This document shows positions 52,744 to 61,265 of a DNA stretch of 64,000 bases, piece by piece. The notes beneath the pieces were generated by a model that was not told the origin of the DNA, searched no databases, and saw nothing but the letters and a program-made list of their open reading frames with translations. The position numbers and the translations under genes were made by a program. This DNA comes from JAVBSX01 sp051660685. GTDB taxonomy: Bacteria; Planctomycetota; Planctomycetia; Pirellulales; Thermoguttaceae. The first letter of the stretch is position 1. The number at the start of each line of letters is the position of its first letter. Where the stretch lies: assembly GCA_051660685.1 (NCBI GenBank), contig JBOFQB010000091.1, positions 1 to 64,000 on the forward strand. The letters run 5' to 3'.

Positions 52744-52906
52744 TTATTCCAAACGCAGACTCTGCAAAAAGGGGTTATTTGCGATCTGGTTTTTCGTCCA
52801 AACACACAAAATTTTTCACGAAAGTCACTAATGCCTTGTCAACATTAAAAAGTGGGATGCAGATACCGAAAGTCAGAAGACAGTCGTATAGACGGTCTTC
52901 TGAAAT
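52744..52906. other. Intergenic region between the secreted propeller gene and the repeat
   Basis: It contains a hairpin AGAAGAC...GTCTTCT at about 52874-52900, next to the repeat that starts at 52907. No gene seen. Confidence 0.4.
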
Positions 52907-53218
52907 GAGCTGCATAGTAGCGACCTTTTTGTAGCCCGGGGTGAAGCGCAGCGAAACCCCGGGTTAGGTGTCACACACATATTCTGCCCTGAAGGGGCAG
53001 CACAATCCGTTGTTTCGCCCTTACAGGGCGAATATTTTTTGACATTTTGACATCGGCGGTTAAAACCGCCGTCTATTTTGTGCCGCACCTTTGGTGCTGA
53101 GAATAGGACTCCAATTGTAATTTCCTGTGAACGGTTACCAAAAATCTTTATCTATTTTGCCAAACATACACTGATTTGACAACATAGGCCAGATAATTTG
53201 AGTTCTCGAACAAGTCTA
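52907..53218. repeat. Mosaic element B, part MITE and part GC-rich element
   Basis: The left part (to ~52975) matches the arm of the element at 46829 (GCGACC...TAGCCCGGGGTGAAG). The right part (from ~52980) matches MITE copy C, including CTGTGAACGGTTA at 53125-53137. A further ~80 bases (53138-53218) match the DNA just outside copy C (58746-58826) almost base for base. Its left end lacks the ACCGTTCACGG end, so it is probably a recombinant or a decayed copy. Confidence 0.8.
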
Positions 53219-53226
53219 TTGTTGCA

Positions 53227-54468
53227 TTACGGCGTTTTGACTTCAAAACGGACTGTTAACATTTGAGTCTCATCGTTCACAGAATCAGCCGAAAAGTCAT
53301 AAGACTCGCAAGAACACTCTCTAACGTCGGGAGTCTCCTGTTGGAGCATTTGCAACATTTCCTGCAAAGATCGGGCTGAAACCCGGATTTCATAACCCGA
53401 AAGAGCAGAACCGTCTGTAAACTGCGTCCAATTCACATTCCGTTGAGCAAAAAATCGAGGAAAAAAGTTCTTTCCCAAAAGACCCTCTTTCAAAACACAA
53501 ACAACACGGATTGTCCCTTGCTGCTCAACCAGAACATCATCTGACCTCTTGACACTTGCGTCTGACATCGGGGCATAAATACGTTCACGAACCCTCATTT
53601 CAGGAACCTGTTTCCCAGTTTCCAACCAATCGACCGTTGCAAGTTGATCGGCTTGCAACGCCGACGAGGAAAAAGACTCCAACGGATGATCGAACGGATT
53701 GTCAATCAAACCCGTATTATCTGCCAAACTCGTACTATCAACACGATGATCTGCTCTATTGTCGGCACTGTTAACCGTATGATCGGTATTATCAGCAATC
53801 CAACCCGACGTACTATCTGTAATCGGTTCAGCCGGACCAACACTCAGACCCTGATCGTCTCCAACCCGTTCGGCATGGAATCCGGCAATCGGCTCATGTC
53901 TCCTTTTCATTTGCGGACCAACAGGTGATTGGTCGGAAAGACCGGATTGAGCAACCGAGACAGGTTGGACCGGCTCGGTCGAAGAAGGGGCATAATAGAG
54001 GGCGAGGAAAATGACAACCCCGAGAACGGCAAGAGGATATGAAATCAAGCGGGGATTCCTCAATCGTTGGGCAACGAACATCGTCCAACTCGAAGGAACC
54101 CGGCTCGAAAGACCTTGACTTGAAGTAACACGACTCGACGTAACATCGCGCAAGACACGTTGAGGATTGGTTCCGACATTTTTCACGCCGTTCCTTTCCT
54201 CGTCATTCCTCACATCGTTCCCCAATCCGGGTTTCCCAACCCGTTCAATCGTTTTCAGAACACCTTGCGCAAAGTGAGCGGGAACATCGGACTTCACAAC
54301 CGTTACAACCGAATGTTGCAGCGTCTGACGAATTGCAAGGTAATCCCGGCAAATCCTTTTCACCTCATTGTTGGTGTTCAACAACCGTTCAACCTCTTTG
54401 CGTTGCTGCAAAGAAAGTTCTCCGTCGATATACTCGCTGATTAACAGTTCCAATTCCTGCCGATTCAT
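53227..54468 (-). CDS. Anti-sigma factor-like single-pass membrane protein
   Basis: 413 residues from ATG 54468. The N-terminus resembles the first helices of anti-sigma domains (ELLISEYIDGELSLQQRKEV and ICRDYLAIRQTL), but no zinc HxxxCxxC motif is present. One transmembrane helix lies near residue 145 (YPLAVLGVVIFLALYYA). Outside the membrane are a low-complexity region with DN/AD repeats (TVNSADNRADHRVDSTSLAD) and a C-terminal domain (YEIRVSARSLQEMLQMLQQE) that may sense a signal. It follows the ECF sigma gene by 49 bases on the same strand, which supports its role. Confidence 0.72.
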   Translation of the reverse strand: MNRQELELLISEYIDGELSLQQRKEVERLLNTNNEVKRICRDYLAIRQTLQHSVVTVVKSDVPAHFAQGVLKTIERVGKPGLGNDVRNDEERNGVKNVGTNPQRVLRDVTSSRVTSSQGLSSRVPSSWTMFVAQRLRNPRLISYPLAVLGVVIFLALYYAPSSTEPVQPVSVAQSGLSDQSPVGPQMKRRHEPIAGFHAERVGDDQGLSVGPAEPITDSTSGWIADNTDHTVNSADNRADHRVDSTSLADNTGLIDNPFDHPLESFSSSALQADQLATVDWLETGKQVPEMRVRERIYAPMSDASVKRSDDVLVEQQGTIRVVCVLKEGLLGKNFFPRFFAQRNVNWTQFTDGSALSGYEIRVSARSLQEMLQMLQQETPDVRECSCESYDFSADSVNDETQMLTVRFEVKTP

Positions 54469-54517
54469 TTCATTGCCTGTTCTGATAAATTTTTGCCCCT
54501 CTTGACGCTCATGCCTC

Positions 54518-55075
54518 TTAAAAATTCCGTTCATGTCGTTGCAGAACAATTCGGAGAAGATTTCTTGCCCGATGTAGACGACTGCGAACGGTTCCAATTG
54601 GGAGTTCCAAAATCAGGGCGATTTCTTCATAGGAATGACCTTCCATTTCGCGTAAAACGATCACACTCTGATATTCTTCCTCCAAATCTCCAATTGCATC
54701 CCAAAGGATTTCAGACATTTCCTGCATTCCCAGTTGCTCCAACGGAGAACGGGAGTCTTCATCAACAGGTTCTTCCGACATTTCCAAACCGGGATGTTGC
54801 AAAGAGTAATGAGGGCGTTGTTTCCTGCGTTGTCCAAGTGCAATGTTAAACGCAATTCGATACAACCATGTGTAAAATTGACTATTCTGACGAAAGGAGT
54901 CAAGTCGCACATAGGCCTGAACAAATGCTTCTTGAACGACATCGAGAGCATCTTCGGTATTTCGGGCAACGGGAAAAACGGCGTGCAACAGACGGTTCTG
55001 GTATTTCAGCACCAACTGTTCATACGCCGCTTTATCTCCGGCCAAACTACGTTGTATCAACTGTTCCTCGCTCAA
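54518..55075 (-). CDS. ECF RNA polymerase sigma factor (RpoE-like)
   Basis: 185 residues. Region 2: ALDVVQEAFVQAYVRLDSFR and TWLYRIAFNIALGQRRK; linker; region 4: EEYQSVIVLREMEGHSYEEI and LPIGTVRSRLHRARNLLR. It sits before an anti-sigma-like gene. Predicted to direct RNA polymerase to envelope or stress promoters. Start at the ATG 55075. Confidence 0.92.
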   Translation of the reverse strand: MSEEQLIQRSLAGDKAAYEQLVLKYQNRLLHAVFPVARNTEDALDVVQEAFVQAYVRLDSFRQNSQFYTWLYRIAFNIALGQRRKQRPHYSLQHPGLEMSEEPVDEDSRSPLEQLGMQEMSEILWDAIGDLEEEYQSVIVLREMEGHSYEEIALILELPIGTVRSRLHRARNLLRIVLQRHERNF

Positions 55076-55803
55076 AATGCTGTCCTAATGTTGTCCTGAC
55101 AACCTGTTGGAAACCAAATGTGTCAAGAAAGTTCCAGAAAAAAATTTCAAAAAAGGGGCTGCACCCCAAAAACGATAGACTTTTTCGTCAATGCCGTAAT
55201 ACAACCCTCTCTCTACACCCCTTTCTCATTAACGAACAGTCGGCAAAACCAACACCTTTTCCCGCATTTGCTGCTTTTTCCGTCTGAAAAGTGGTTTTGG
55301 AGAGGTCCTTGCATCACAGACAGGTTCTGAACCGCGAAACCTGATTGGTCATTATACCAGTTTCTTTTCAAAAAAAGGAAGGAGGTACAAGGGTTAGAAC
55401 AGAGCATTTCCCAAAAAAAGTTTTACTCTCACAACACCCCGTTTGAAAGGGTTGATTCAACCATCTTCTCAACTTTCAAGACTTTTAAGGTGCTTTAGAA
55501 GCAGCACGGTTTGAAATTTCCAACGTCAACATGTAAAAGTCCCTATAAACGTCTGAGAATACAAGCTGTTGACCAACCGTTTGCCAAACAGTTGATAAAC
55601 CGTTGACTCTCGGGCAAAGCAAACGCCCCAACTGTCTTTCCGCTCGTGTCTTCCCTCGCTCGTCTTTCCTCTCACTTCTTCCACCTTGTGTCTTCAGTAG
55701 GCTTGGAGATTGAACTTGACAGTTTTTCAGGAAAGGGTTAGGCTCCTAATACCGTTTATAATGGGAATACCGCTAATAACGACAGGAAAACCTGTTCATA
55801 ATC
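55076..55803. other. Intergenic region with candidate kds promoter
   Basis: About 730 bases between the divergent sigma and kds genes. Near the kds start lie TTGACA (55716-55721) and TATAAT (55757-55762), but they are too far apart (35 bases) to be one promoter; TATAAT alone may be used with an unseen -35. No gene found; the rest is AT-rich with few repeats. Confidence 0.4.
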
Positions 55804-56835
55804 ATGCACTCACGACAGTTGGAATTTTCGACGTTGAGTCAACCTAACCCCTTTTTCTCCCAAATGCCCGATTCCAGCGAAGTTGAAAGTTTTGCCCTCG
55901 AAAGTCTGAAGCAATTTGCCAAATCACAGGTCAACCTTTTGGACTCCCTCGCCAACTCTCTCACCCCCTCCTTCCAGAACACCCTGCATCATCTCCTTTC
56001 TTCCTTAGGTCGTGTTGCTGTAACCGGTATGGGAAAAAGTGGGCATATCGGACGAAAAATTGCAGCAACCCTTGCTTCAACAGGAACTCCCGCCTATTTC
56101 ATTCATGCGGCAGAAGCGAGTCATGGTGATCTGGGCATGATCGGCAAAGAAGATACCATCTTGGCCCTTTCGGTCTCAGGTGAAACGGCAGAATTAGCGG
56201 ATATTCTCAATTTTGCTCATCGTCGGGGTCATGTTATCATTGCAATCACTCAAAAACCTCAAAGCACGCTTGCAAAATGTGCCGATCAGGTTTTACTCAT
56301 TCCTGATGTTCCAGAAGCGTGTCCAATTGGGTGTGCCCCAACCACTTCAACCCTTGCAATGTTGACTTTGGGTGATGCAATTGCAATGTCACTTATGCAA
56401 GCACGCGGTTTTACCCCCAAAGACTTTAACGAACTCCATCCTGGAGGAGCTCTTGGAAAAAAACTCCTCTTGGTCGGCTCAATCATGCACTCAGGAGATG
56501 CCCAACCCTTAGTCGCCTCTTCCACCTCCATGTCCGAAGTCCTCTTGATTATGACAGGTAAAGGTTTCGGTTGTGCCGGTGTTCTCGACGCAACGGGTCA
56601 ACTCATTGGCATTATCACAGATGGAGATTTACGTCGGCACATGAACGAAACGCTTCTCCAAGCATCCGCCCTTGATGTGATGACGCAAAACCCTATCACC
56701 CTCTCAAAAGAGACCCCTCTCAGCAAGGTTGTCAGGGTGATGAACGAAAAAGCAATTACCTGTCTATTTATTACCGAAAATTCACGCCCAATTGGCATTA
56801 TACACATGCACGATTGTCTTCGAGCAGGATACTGA
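55804..56835 (+). CDS. kdsD: D-arabinose-5-phosphate isomerase (KdsD/KpsF)
   Basis: 343 residues. It converts ribulose-5-phosphate to arabinose-5-phosphate, the first step to KDO. An SIS domain (VAVTGMGKSGHIGRKIAATL, HGDLGMIGKEDTILALSVSG, PTTSTLAMLTLGDAIAMSL) is followed by two CBS domains at the C-terminus (from VGSIMHSGD). The ATG at 55804 begins an N-terminus about 20 residues longer than usual, and an internal ATG at 55864 is an alternative start. The next gene starts three bases after its stop, so the two form an operon. Confidence 0.95.
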   Translation: MHSRQLEFSTLSQPNPFFSQMPDSSEVESFALESLKQFAKSQVNLLDSLANSLTPSFQNTLHHLLSSLGRVAVTGMGKSGHIGRKIAATLASTGTPAYFIHAAEASHGDLGMIGKEDTILALSVSGETAELADILNFAHRRGHVIIAITQKPQSTLAKCADQVLLIPDVPEACPIGCAPTTSTLAMLTLGDAIAMSLMQARGFTPKDFNELHPGGALGKKLLLVGSIMHSGDAQPLVASSTSMSEVLLIMTGKGFGCAGVLDATGQLIGIITDGDLRRHMNETLLQASALDVMTQNPITLSKETPLSKVVRVMNEKAITCLFITENSRPIGIIHMHDCLRAGY

Positions 56836-56838
56836 ACT

Positions 56839-58326
56839 ATGACGATTTCAAAAACGGTTGCTCTTTCATCAATTCCTCCCCTTTCGGGTCCCCCCCTTCT
56901 GATCGGAAACACCTTACCTTTGGTCTGTCTCGCCGGTCCTTGCGTTCTGGAAAGTCGGGCTCATGCTCTTGAAATGGCAATTGCGCTCAAGGAAATTTTT
57001 CAACAGCACAGCATTCCTCTCATTTTCAAGGCGAGTTTTGACAAAGCGAATCGAACGTCCCTCTTAGGTTTTCGAGGACCCGGCATGAACGAGGGACTGT
57101 CCATTTTGGCCGATATACGCGAGCAGGTCCAACTCCCCGTCGTCACAGATGTCCATTCCCCCGAACAATGTGTTCACGTTGCCGAAGTCGTCGATGTTCT
57201 GCAAATCCCCGCTTTTTTATGTCGGCAGACAGATATGATTCAGGCAGCTGCTTTGACAGGTAAAGTGGTCAACATCAAGAAAGGCCAATTTCTCTCCCCT
57301 TGGGAAATGTCTTCCGTCCTCTCCAAAGCATGCAGTACGGGCAATGATTCCATTCTTTTGTGCGAACGGGGAACCAGTTTCGGTTATGGAAATCTGATCG
57401 TCGATATGCGCAGTCTGGAAATCATGAAACAGACACGACACCCCGTTGTCTTTGACGCAACACATGCCGTTCAATTACCGGGCGCAAAAGGACATGCAAG
57501 TGACGGTCAACGGGAATTTGTCCCCGTCCTGATCCGCGCTGCTGTTGCAGTCGGTATTGCGGCTCTGTTCATGGAAGTGCATCATGATCCCGACAAGGCA
57601 CCCTGTGATGGTCCCAACATGCTCCCCCTTGCCGCATTAACCGATCTGTTGCATGAAATCAAAGCATTGGATGAAATTGCCAAAAACCGTAAAGATGAAT
57701 TGGCCAAAAACCGTAAGGATGTAATTGTCAAAAACCAAAACGAGATTTTGCAGGGATTTCAACAACAACATGCTGGAGAACAAGGACAGGTTGGAGAACA
57801 GCATCTGCAACAACAAGGGGGACGATTGCAGGAACAGGCGGAGAAAAGCAAGAAAGCCGTATTACGCCAAACACGACTTGTCATAACGGATGTAGATGGT
57901 GTTCTTACAGATGGAGGTTTGTATTACGGCAAAGACGGGGAGTGTATGAAACGGTTTCATGCGCGAGATGGTAAGGCGATCCGTTTACTCCAAGAAGCGA
58001 ATATTCAGGTCGCGGTTCTTTCAGGTCGGGACAGTCCCGCCTTGCAACATCGATTGAACGAGTTAAACATCCGGCTGATTGAAGTCGGGCAAGAGGAGAA
58101 ACGAGATGCCTGTCTTCGCCTGATACAAAAAGCGGGGGTTCCAGCATCACAAACGATCTTTCTTGGAGATGATGTTCAGGATATTGCCGGGTTCCGATGT
58201 TGCGGATTGGGGATTGCAGTGAACGATGCAGCCGAAGTGGTCAAAAGAGAAGCGGCAATAACGCTCAAGACAGAGGGAGGACAAGGGGTGTTGTGTGAAC
58301 TGGCCGATTTACTTCTTGGACGTTGA
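56839..58326 (+). CDS. kdsA-kdsC: Fused KDO-8-phosphate synthase and KDO-8-phosphate phosphatase (KdsA-KdsC)
   Basis: 495 residues. Residues ~25-275 are KdsA, with CLAGPC (Cys35, typical of the metal-dependent class), FKASFDKANRTS, NIKKGQFLSP, ERGTSFGYGNLIVD, VFDATHAVQLPG and EVHHDPDKAPCDGPNMLPL. A linker of ~70 residues (275-345) with repeated AKNRKDEL/AKNRKDVI and Gln-rich sequence leads to a HAD phosphatase: ITDVDGVLTDGG, VLSGRDSPALQHR, EKRDACL, FLGDDVQDIAG, that is, KdsC. It thus joins arabinose-5-P plus PEP condensation to the removal of the phosphate giving KDO. With kdsD before it, one two-gene unit covers ribulose-5-P to KDO. Cytoplasmic. KDO is a core sugar of lipopolysaccharide. Confidence 0.94.
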   Translation: MTISKTVALSSIPPLSGPPLLIGNTLPLVCLAGPCVLESRAHALEMAIALKEIFQQHSIPLIFKASFDKANRTSLLGFRGPGMNEGLSILADIREQVQLPVVTDVHSPEQCVHVAEVVDVLQIPAFLCRQTDMIQAAALTGKVVNIKKGQFLSPWEMSSVLSKACSTGNDSILLCERGTSFGYGNLIVDMRSLEIMKQTRHPVVFDATHAVQLPGAKGHASDGQREFVPVLIRAAVAVGIAALFMEVHHDPDKAPCDGPNMLPLAALTDLLHEIKALDEIAKNRKDELAKNRKDVIVKNQNEILQGFQQQHAGEQGQVGEQHLQQQGGRLQEQAEKSKKAVLRQTRLVITDVDGVLTDGGLYYGKDGECMKRFHARDGKAIRLLQEANIQVAVLSGRDSPALQHRLNELNIRLIEVGQEEKRDACLRLIQKAGVPASQTIFLGDDVQDIAGFRCCGLGIAVNDAAEVVKREAAITLKTEGGQGVLCELADLLLGR

Positions 58327-58443
58327 CCGGGCATTCCAACCGGTTGAGGACGATCATCAAGACGACTTGTCAAGACAACATGACGGTCAAGGAAAAAAAG
58401 ATAGTAGACTGGTTCGGCAACCGATTGAAAGACTCAAAAAACA

Positions 58444-58826
58444 TAACCGTTCACGGATATTTTTACAAAATATAATTGAAATGGCTTATTTTTAGGGAGG
58501 AAAATGAAATCTTCGCCCCAACGGGGCGCGACAAAATAGCCCAGGGTAAGGCGTACTCGCCGCAACCCTGGGTTGGTATCACCAAGACGATCTGCCCTGA
58601 AGGGGCAGCACAATCCGTTGTTTCGCCCTGACAGGGCGAATATTTTTTGACATTTTGACACCGGCGGTTAAAACCGCCGTCTATTTTGTGCCGCACCTTT
58701 GGTGCTGAGAATAGGACTCCAATTGTAATTTCCTGTGAACGGTTACCAAAAAACTTTATCCATTTTGCCAAACATACATTGATTTGACAACATAGGCCAG
58801 ATAATTTGAGTTCCCGAACAAGTCTA
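58444..58826. mobile_element. MITE-like element C plus shared flank
   Basis: 58444-58745 is the inverse of element A: TAACCGTTCACGG to CTGTGAACGGTTA. The adjoining 58746-58826 is almost identical to the sequence next to element B (53138-53218). It ends 8 bases before the tRNA-Leu 3' end. The internal palindromes match those of element A. No transposase. Confidence 0.85.
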
Positions 58827-58834
58827 GTAAAGAA

Positions 58835-58917
58835 TACCGAACCCCGGACTTGAACCGGGAAGACCTTGCGGTCAGCGGATTTTGAGTCCGCCGCGTCTGC
58901 CATTCCGCCAGTTCGGC
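58835..58917 (-). tRNA. tRNA-Leu (anticodon CAA)
   Basis: 83 bases. Acceptor GCCGAAC pairs with GTTCGGT (first pair G-T), discriminator A. The anticodon stem GCGGA/TCCGC encloses CTCAAAA, giving CAA (reads TTG). A long variable arm and T-arm CCCGGTTCAAGTCCGGG are those of a class II tRNA. CCA is not encoded. It reads toward the repeat element. Confidence 0.95.
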
Positions 58918-59068
58918 TTGTTTTTTACCCTCAATTTCGATCACAAATTTGTGAAAAACCACAAAAAGTGGGCGACGAATTGTATTGGAATCGGACTATA
59001 ACACAAAAAACGGCTCTTTCAAGTGGGGATTTGTTTTTTTCCGTCGCTTTTCCAGTCTGTCACCTTTG

Positions 59069-60331
59069 TCAAACCTCAACTCGGAAGTAATCATTCAACT
59101 CGGGATTCGATGTGTCAATGATCTGAAGACGGTGTAAGACGTTTTTCCAACGCGGGTCACGATGTAACCGGCCAAAACGATCTGGATCGGAAAAATCAAC
59201 AGGGTGAGAAGAGATGACAAACAGCTTGGTGTTAGGTGAGGTGTGTTGTAACACCTCAAGGAACAATTCTTCCAACATAGGTTCGGGTGTTGGTTCGACA
59301 ATCGCAAGACGTTTGAACATATTTTCCAACAGAACGGGATTCACCAGACCTCTTTGAAGCACATATCCCATTTTGACGTTCGGTTTCCCGGTCGTCGAAG
59401 ACGTCTCTATCGTCAACAATTCCTCCTTCGTTGCTGTTCCAAGTAAGAGATGAGCCGACCCGACCCGGCCGATTTCCCGAATCAGGGTTGCTGTGAAACT
59501 GACTGCCAATTCGATTGCAGCACGATCCGCCCCTGTTGTTTGAGATGGTTGTGACGGTTGAGATGGTTGTGACAAATCGAGAATAACGGCAACGTCTTGA
59601 CTCTGGTGCTGCTCACATTGTCGAACAACGAGGTGACGATGTTTGGCCGATGCTCGCCAATGTATCCATTTTTTGGCGTCCCCTTGTTGCCAATGTCGGA
59701 CAGAAAGAAATTCCCCGGTCGTCCGACTTGCCCGAAATAGACGGGCTTGCTGCATTTGATCTTCCGTTTGATGTTGTTGGGACAACCAACTTGCGGAAAG
59801 AACCCCAAAACGGGGCAAAACCAATAATTCGTCCTCAAGAGCAACCCGCAATGTTGTTCGGAAAAAACCAACCGGAAATCGGGTTGAAAGGATGATCGGC
59901 CCTAAATGGTATTTTCCCCGTTGAGGAAGAAGTGCGGAATAGGTCTTTTTCCGACTTGTTCCGGCTTTGATATATTCAAAATAGACAGAAGGAACAAAAG
60001 GTGTCGTCGATTCGGGGTCTTTTGTTGTTGGGAGTCGCTGGACGGTATCTTCGAGGACAATTGCCCAAGAGGAAAGTCGTTGACGTTCATTTTTGATTTC
60101 CAATCCGACATGAAAAGGGTCTCCTGCAAGAACTGTTTTGGGGGCGTGTCGCAAAAGGGAGAGATTCTTCATCGTTTTACGTTCTAATCGCCAAGCAATG
60201 TAAACGGGGCAGATCAGGAGCGAGCCGAAAAGGAGCAGCAGGTTGACCTGACGCAATAAAGCCCCGAAAAAGATCAGAAAGATTACGGCGAAGTAGTAAA
60301 CACCTTCCCGGCACAAAACGGTTCGGAGCAT
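59069..60331 (-). CDS. DUF58 domain membrane protein
   Basis: 420 residues from ATG 60331; an upstream in-frame extension overlaps the methyltransferase. Two N-terminal helices (YYFAVIFLIFFGALLRQ and LLLLFGSLLICPVYIAW), then a beta domain and the DUF58 motif SVRHWQQGDAKKWIHWRASA KHRHLVVRQ (split here), with a vWA-like fold. DUF58 proteins occur with MoxR ATPases; none is in this window. A SQPSQPSQPSQTT repeat lies near the vWA start (59530-59575). It lies 28 bases after the EcoRV-like methyltransferase on the same strand. Confidence 0.88.
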   Translation of the reverse strand: MLRTVLCREGVYYFAVIFLIFFGALLRQVNLLLLFGSLLICPVYIAWRLERKTMKNLSLLRHAPKTVLAGDPFHVGLEIKNERQRLSSWAIVLEDTVQRLPTTKDPESTTPFVPSVYFEYIKAGTSRKKTYSALLPQRGKYHLGPIILSTRFPVGFFRTTLRVALEDELLVLPRFGVLSASWLSQQHQTEDQMQQARLFRASRTTGEFLSVRHWQQGDAKKWIHWRASAKHRHLVVRQCEQHQSQDVAVILDLSQPSQPSQPSQTTGADRAAIELAVSFTATLIREIGRVGSAHLLLGTATKEELLTIETSSTTGKPNVKMGYVLQRGLVNPVLLENMFKRLAIVEPTPEPMLEELFLEVLQHTSPNTKLFVISSHPVDFSDPDRFGRLHRDPRWKNVLHRLQIIDTSNPELNDYFRVEV

Positions 60332-60359
60332 GGTCAATAACAGAATCGGCTTGATGAAG

Positions 60360-61265
60360 TCATGCAAACAGTAGATTTTGCCTTTTTGTGGCGTTCTTTC
60401 GGGTTCGATGAATGTTCGTTTCAAAATTTGTAACAACCGCTTCCAACATAGGAACACGATTCAACTCTTTGGCCCCGACATGATAAAAATGCTCAATGGT
60501 GACCATAGGAAAGTGCCCCCAAAGTGTCTTCAAGGACTCATTGACTCGGTACATGTTACTATGCCAAGTTGAGAGCAGAAATCGTGCGCGAGTTTTTGAC
60601 AAAGCAAGGAACAATCGATTCTCATCCTCTTGAGTCCACGAATCAAAATAATCGACGTGCCGTCCTAAATACGGGGGGTCACAGTAAATAATGTCATTTT
60701 CATTGGCCTCTGAAATCGTTATTTCAAAATCTTGATGTCTAAAGTCCCAGTTATAATGACCGATTGCTTCTTGGAATTGTTTGACTTGATTTACAATTTT
60801 TGTGACGTAAGGTCTCGCAAAACGTGCTGTTTTTCGGCAAAAAGGTACGTTAAATCCGCCCTTGCTGTTGAACCGAATCATGCCGTTGAAACATGCTCGG
60901 GAGAGGAATAAAAAATCGAGCGGGTTTCCTTGCTCGTTAAACCGCTTCCGAATGTCGTAATAATGCTTTTCACCTTCCCGTTCAAGAAGGTTTCCTTCGT
61001 GCTGCAAAAATTGCCGAGTAACCTGCGACGTGATTCTGCCTGATTGAATAGCCTGATAAAAACGAATAACGTGCGGGTTGAGATCGGCAAAAATCGCGTT
61101 TTGTTGTCGCAGATTGAGTCCGACAACGCCGCTCCCCATAAACGGTTCAATCCATACACTCGTCTTTGAAGAGGACCTCACTTCTTGGACGATTTCAGCA
61201 ATAAAGGGTACTAACTTGGTTTTGATTCCCTGACACTTGATCGGCGGAACGAGAATTCTAAGCAT
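60360..61265 (-). CDS. Alpha-class adenine DNA methyltransferase, M.EcoRV-like (Dam family)
   Basis: 301 residues. Motif I is EPFMGSGVVGLN (40-51), motif IV CDPPY (195-199). As I recall M.EcoRV, the sequences agree closely at the start (VPPIKCQGIKTKLVP), middle (CFNGMIRFNSKGGFNVPFC) and around DPPYLGRHVDYF, so recognition of GATATC with adenine-N6 methylation is predicted. The ATG at 61265 lies inside the end of the restriction gene (8-base overlap), so translation is coupled. The DUF58 gene follows. Confidence 0.93.
   Translation of the reverse strand: MLRILVPPIKCQGIKTKLVPFIAEIVQEVRSSSKTSVWIEPFMGSGVVGLNLRQQNAIFADLNPHVIRFYQAIQSGRITSQVTRQFLQHEGNLLEREGEKHYYDIRKRFNEQGNPLDFLFLSRACFNGMIRFNSKGGFNVPFCRKTARFARPYVTKIVNQVKQFQEAIGHYNWDFRHQDFEITISEANENDIIYCDPPYLGRHVDYFDSWTQEDENRLFLALSKTRARFLLSTWHSNMYRVNESLKTLWGHFPMVTIEHFYHVGAKELNRVPMLEAVVTNFETNIHRTRKNATKRQNLLFA

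Noticed and set aside
55716..55762. TTGACA...TATAAT as one promoter for kdsD
   Set aside because: The two boxes are 35 bases apart, about twice the workable spacing, so they cannot form one sigma-70 promoter.
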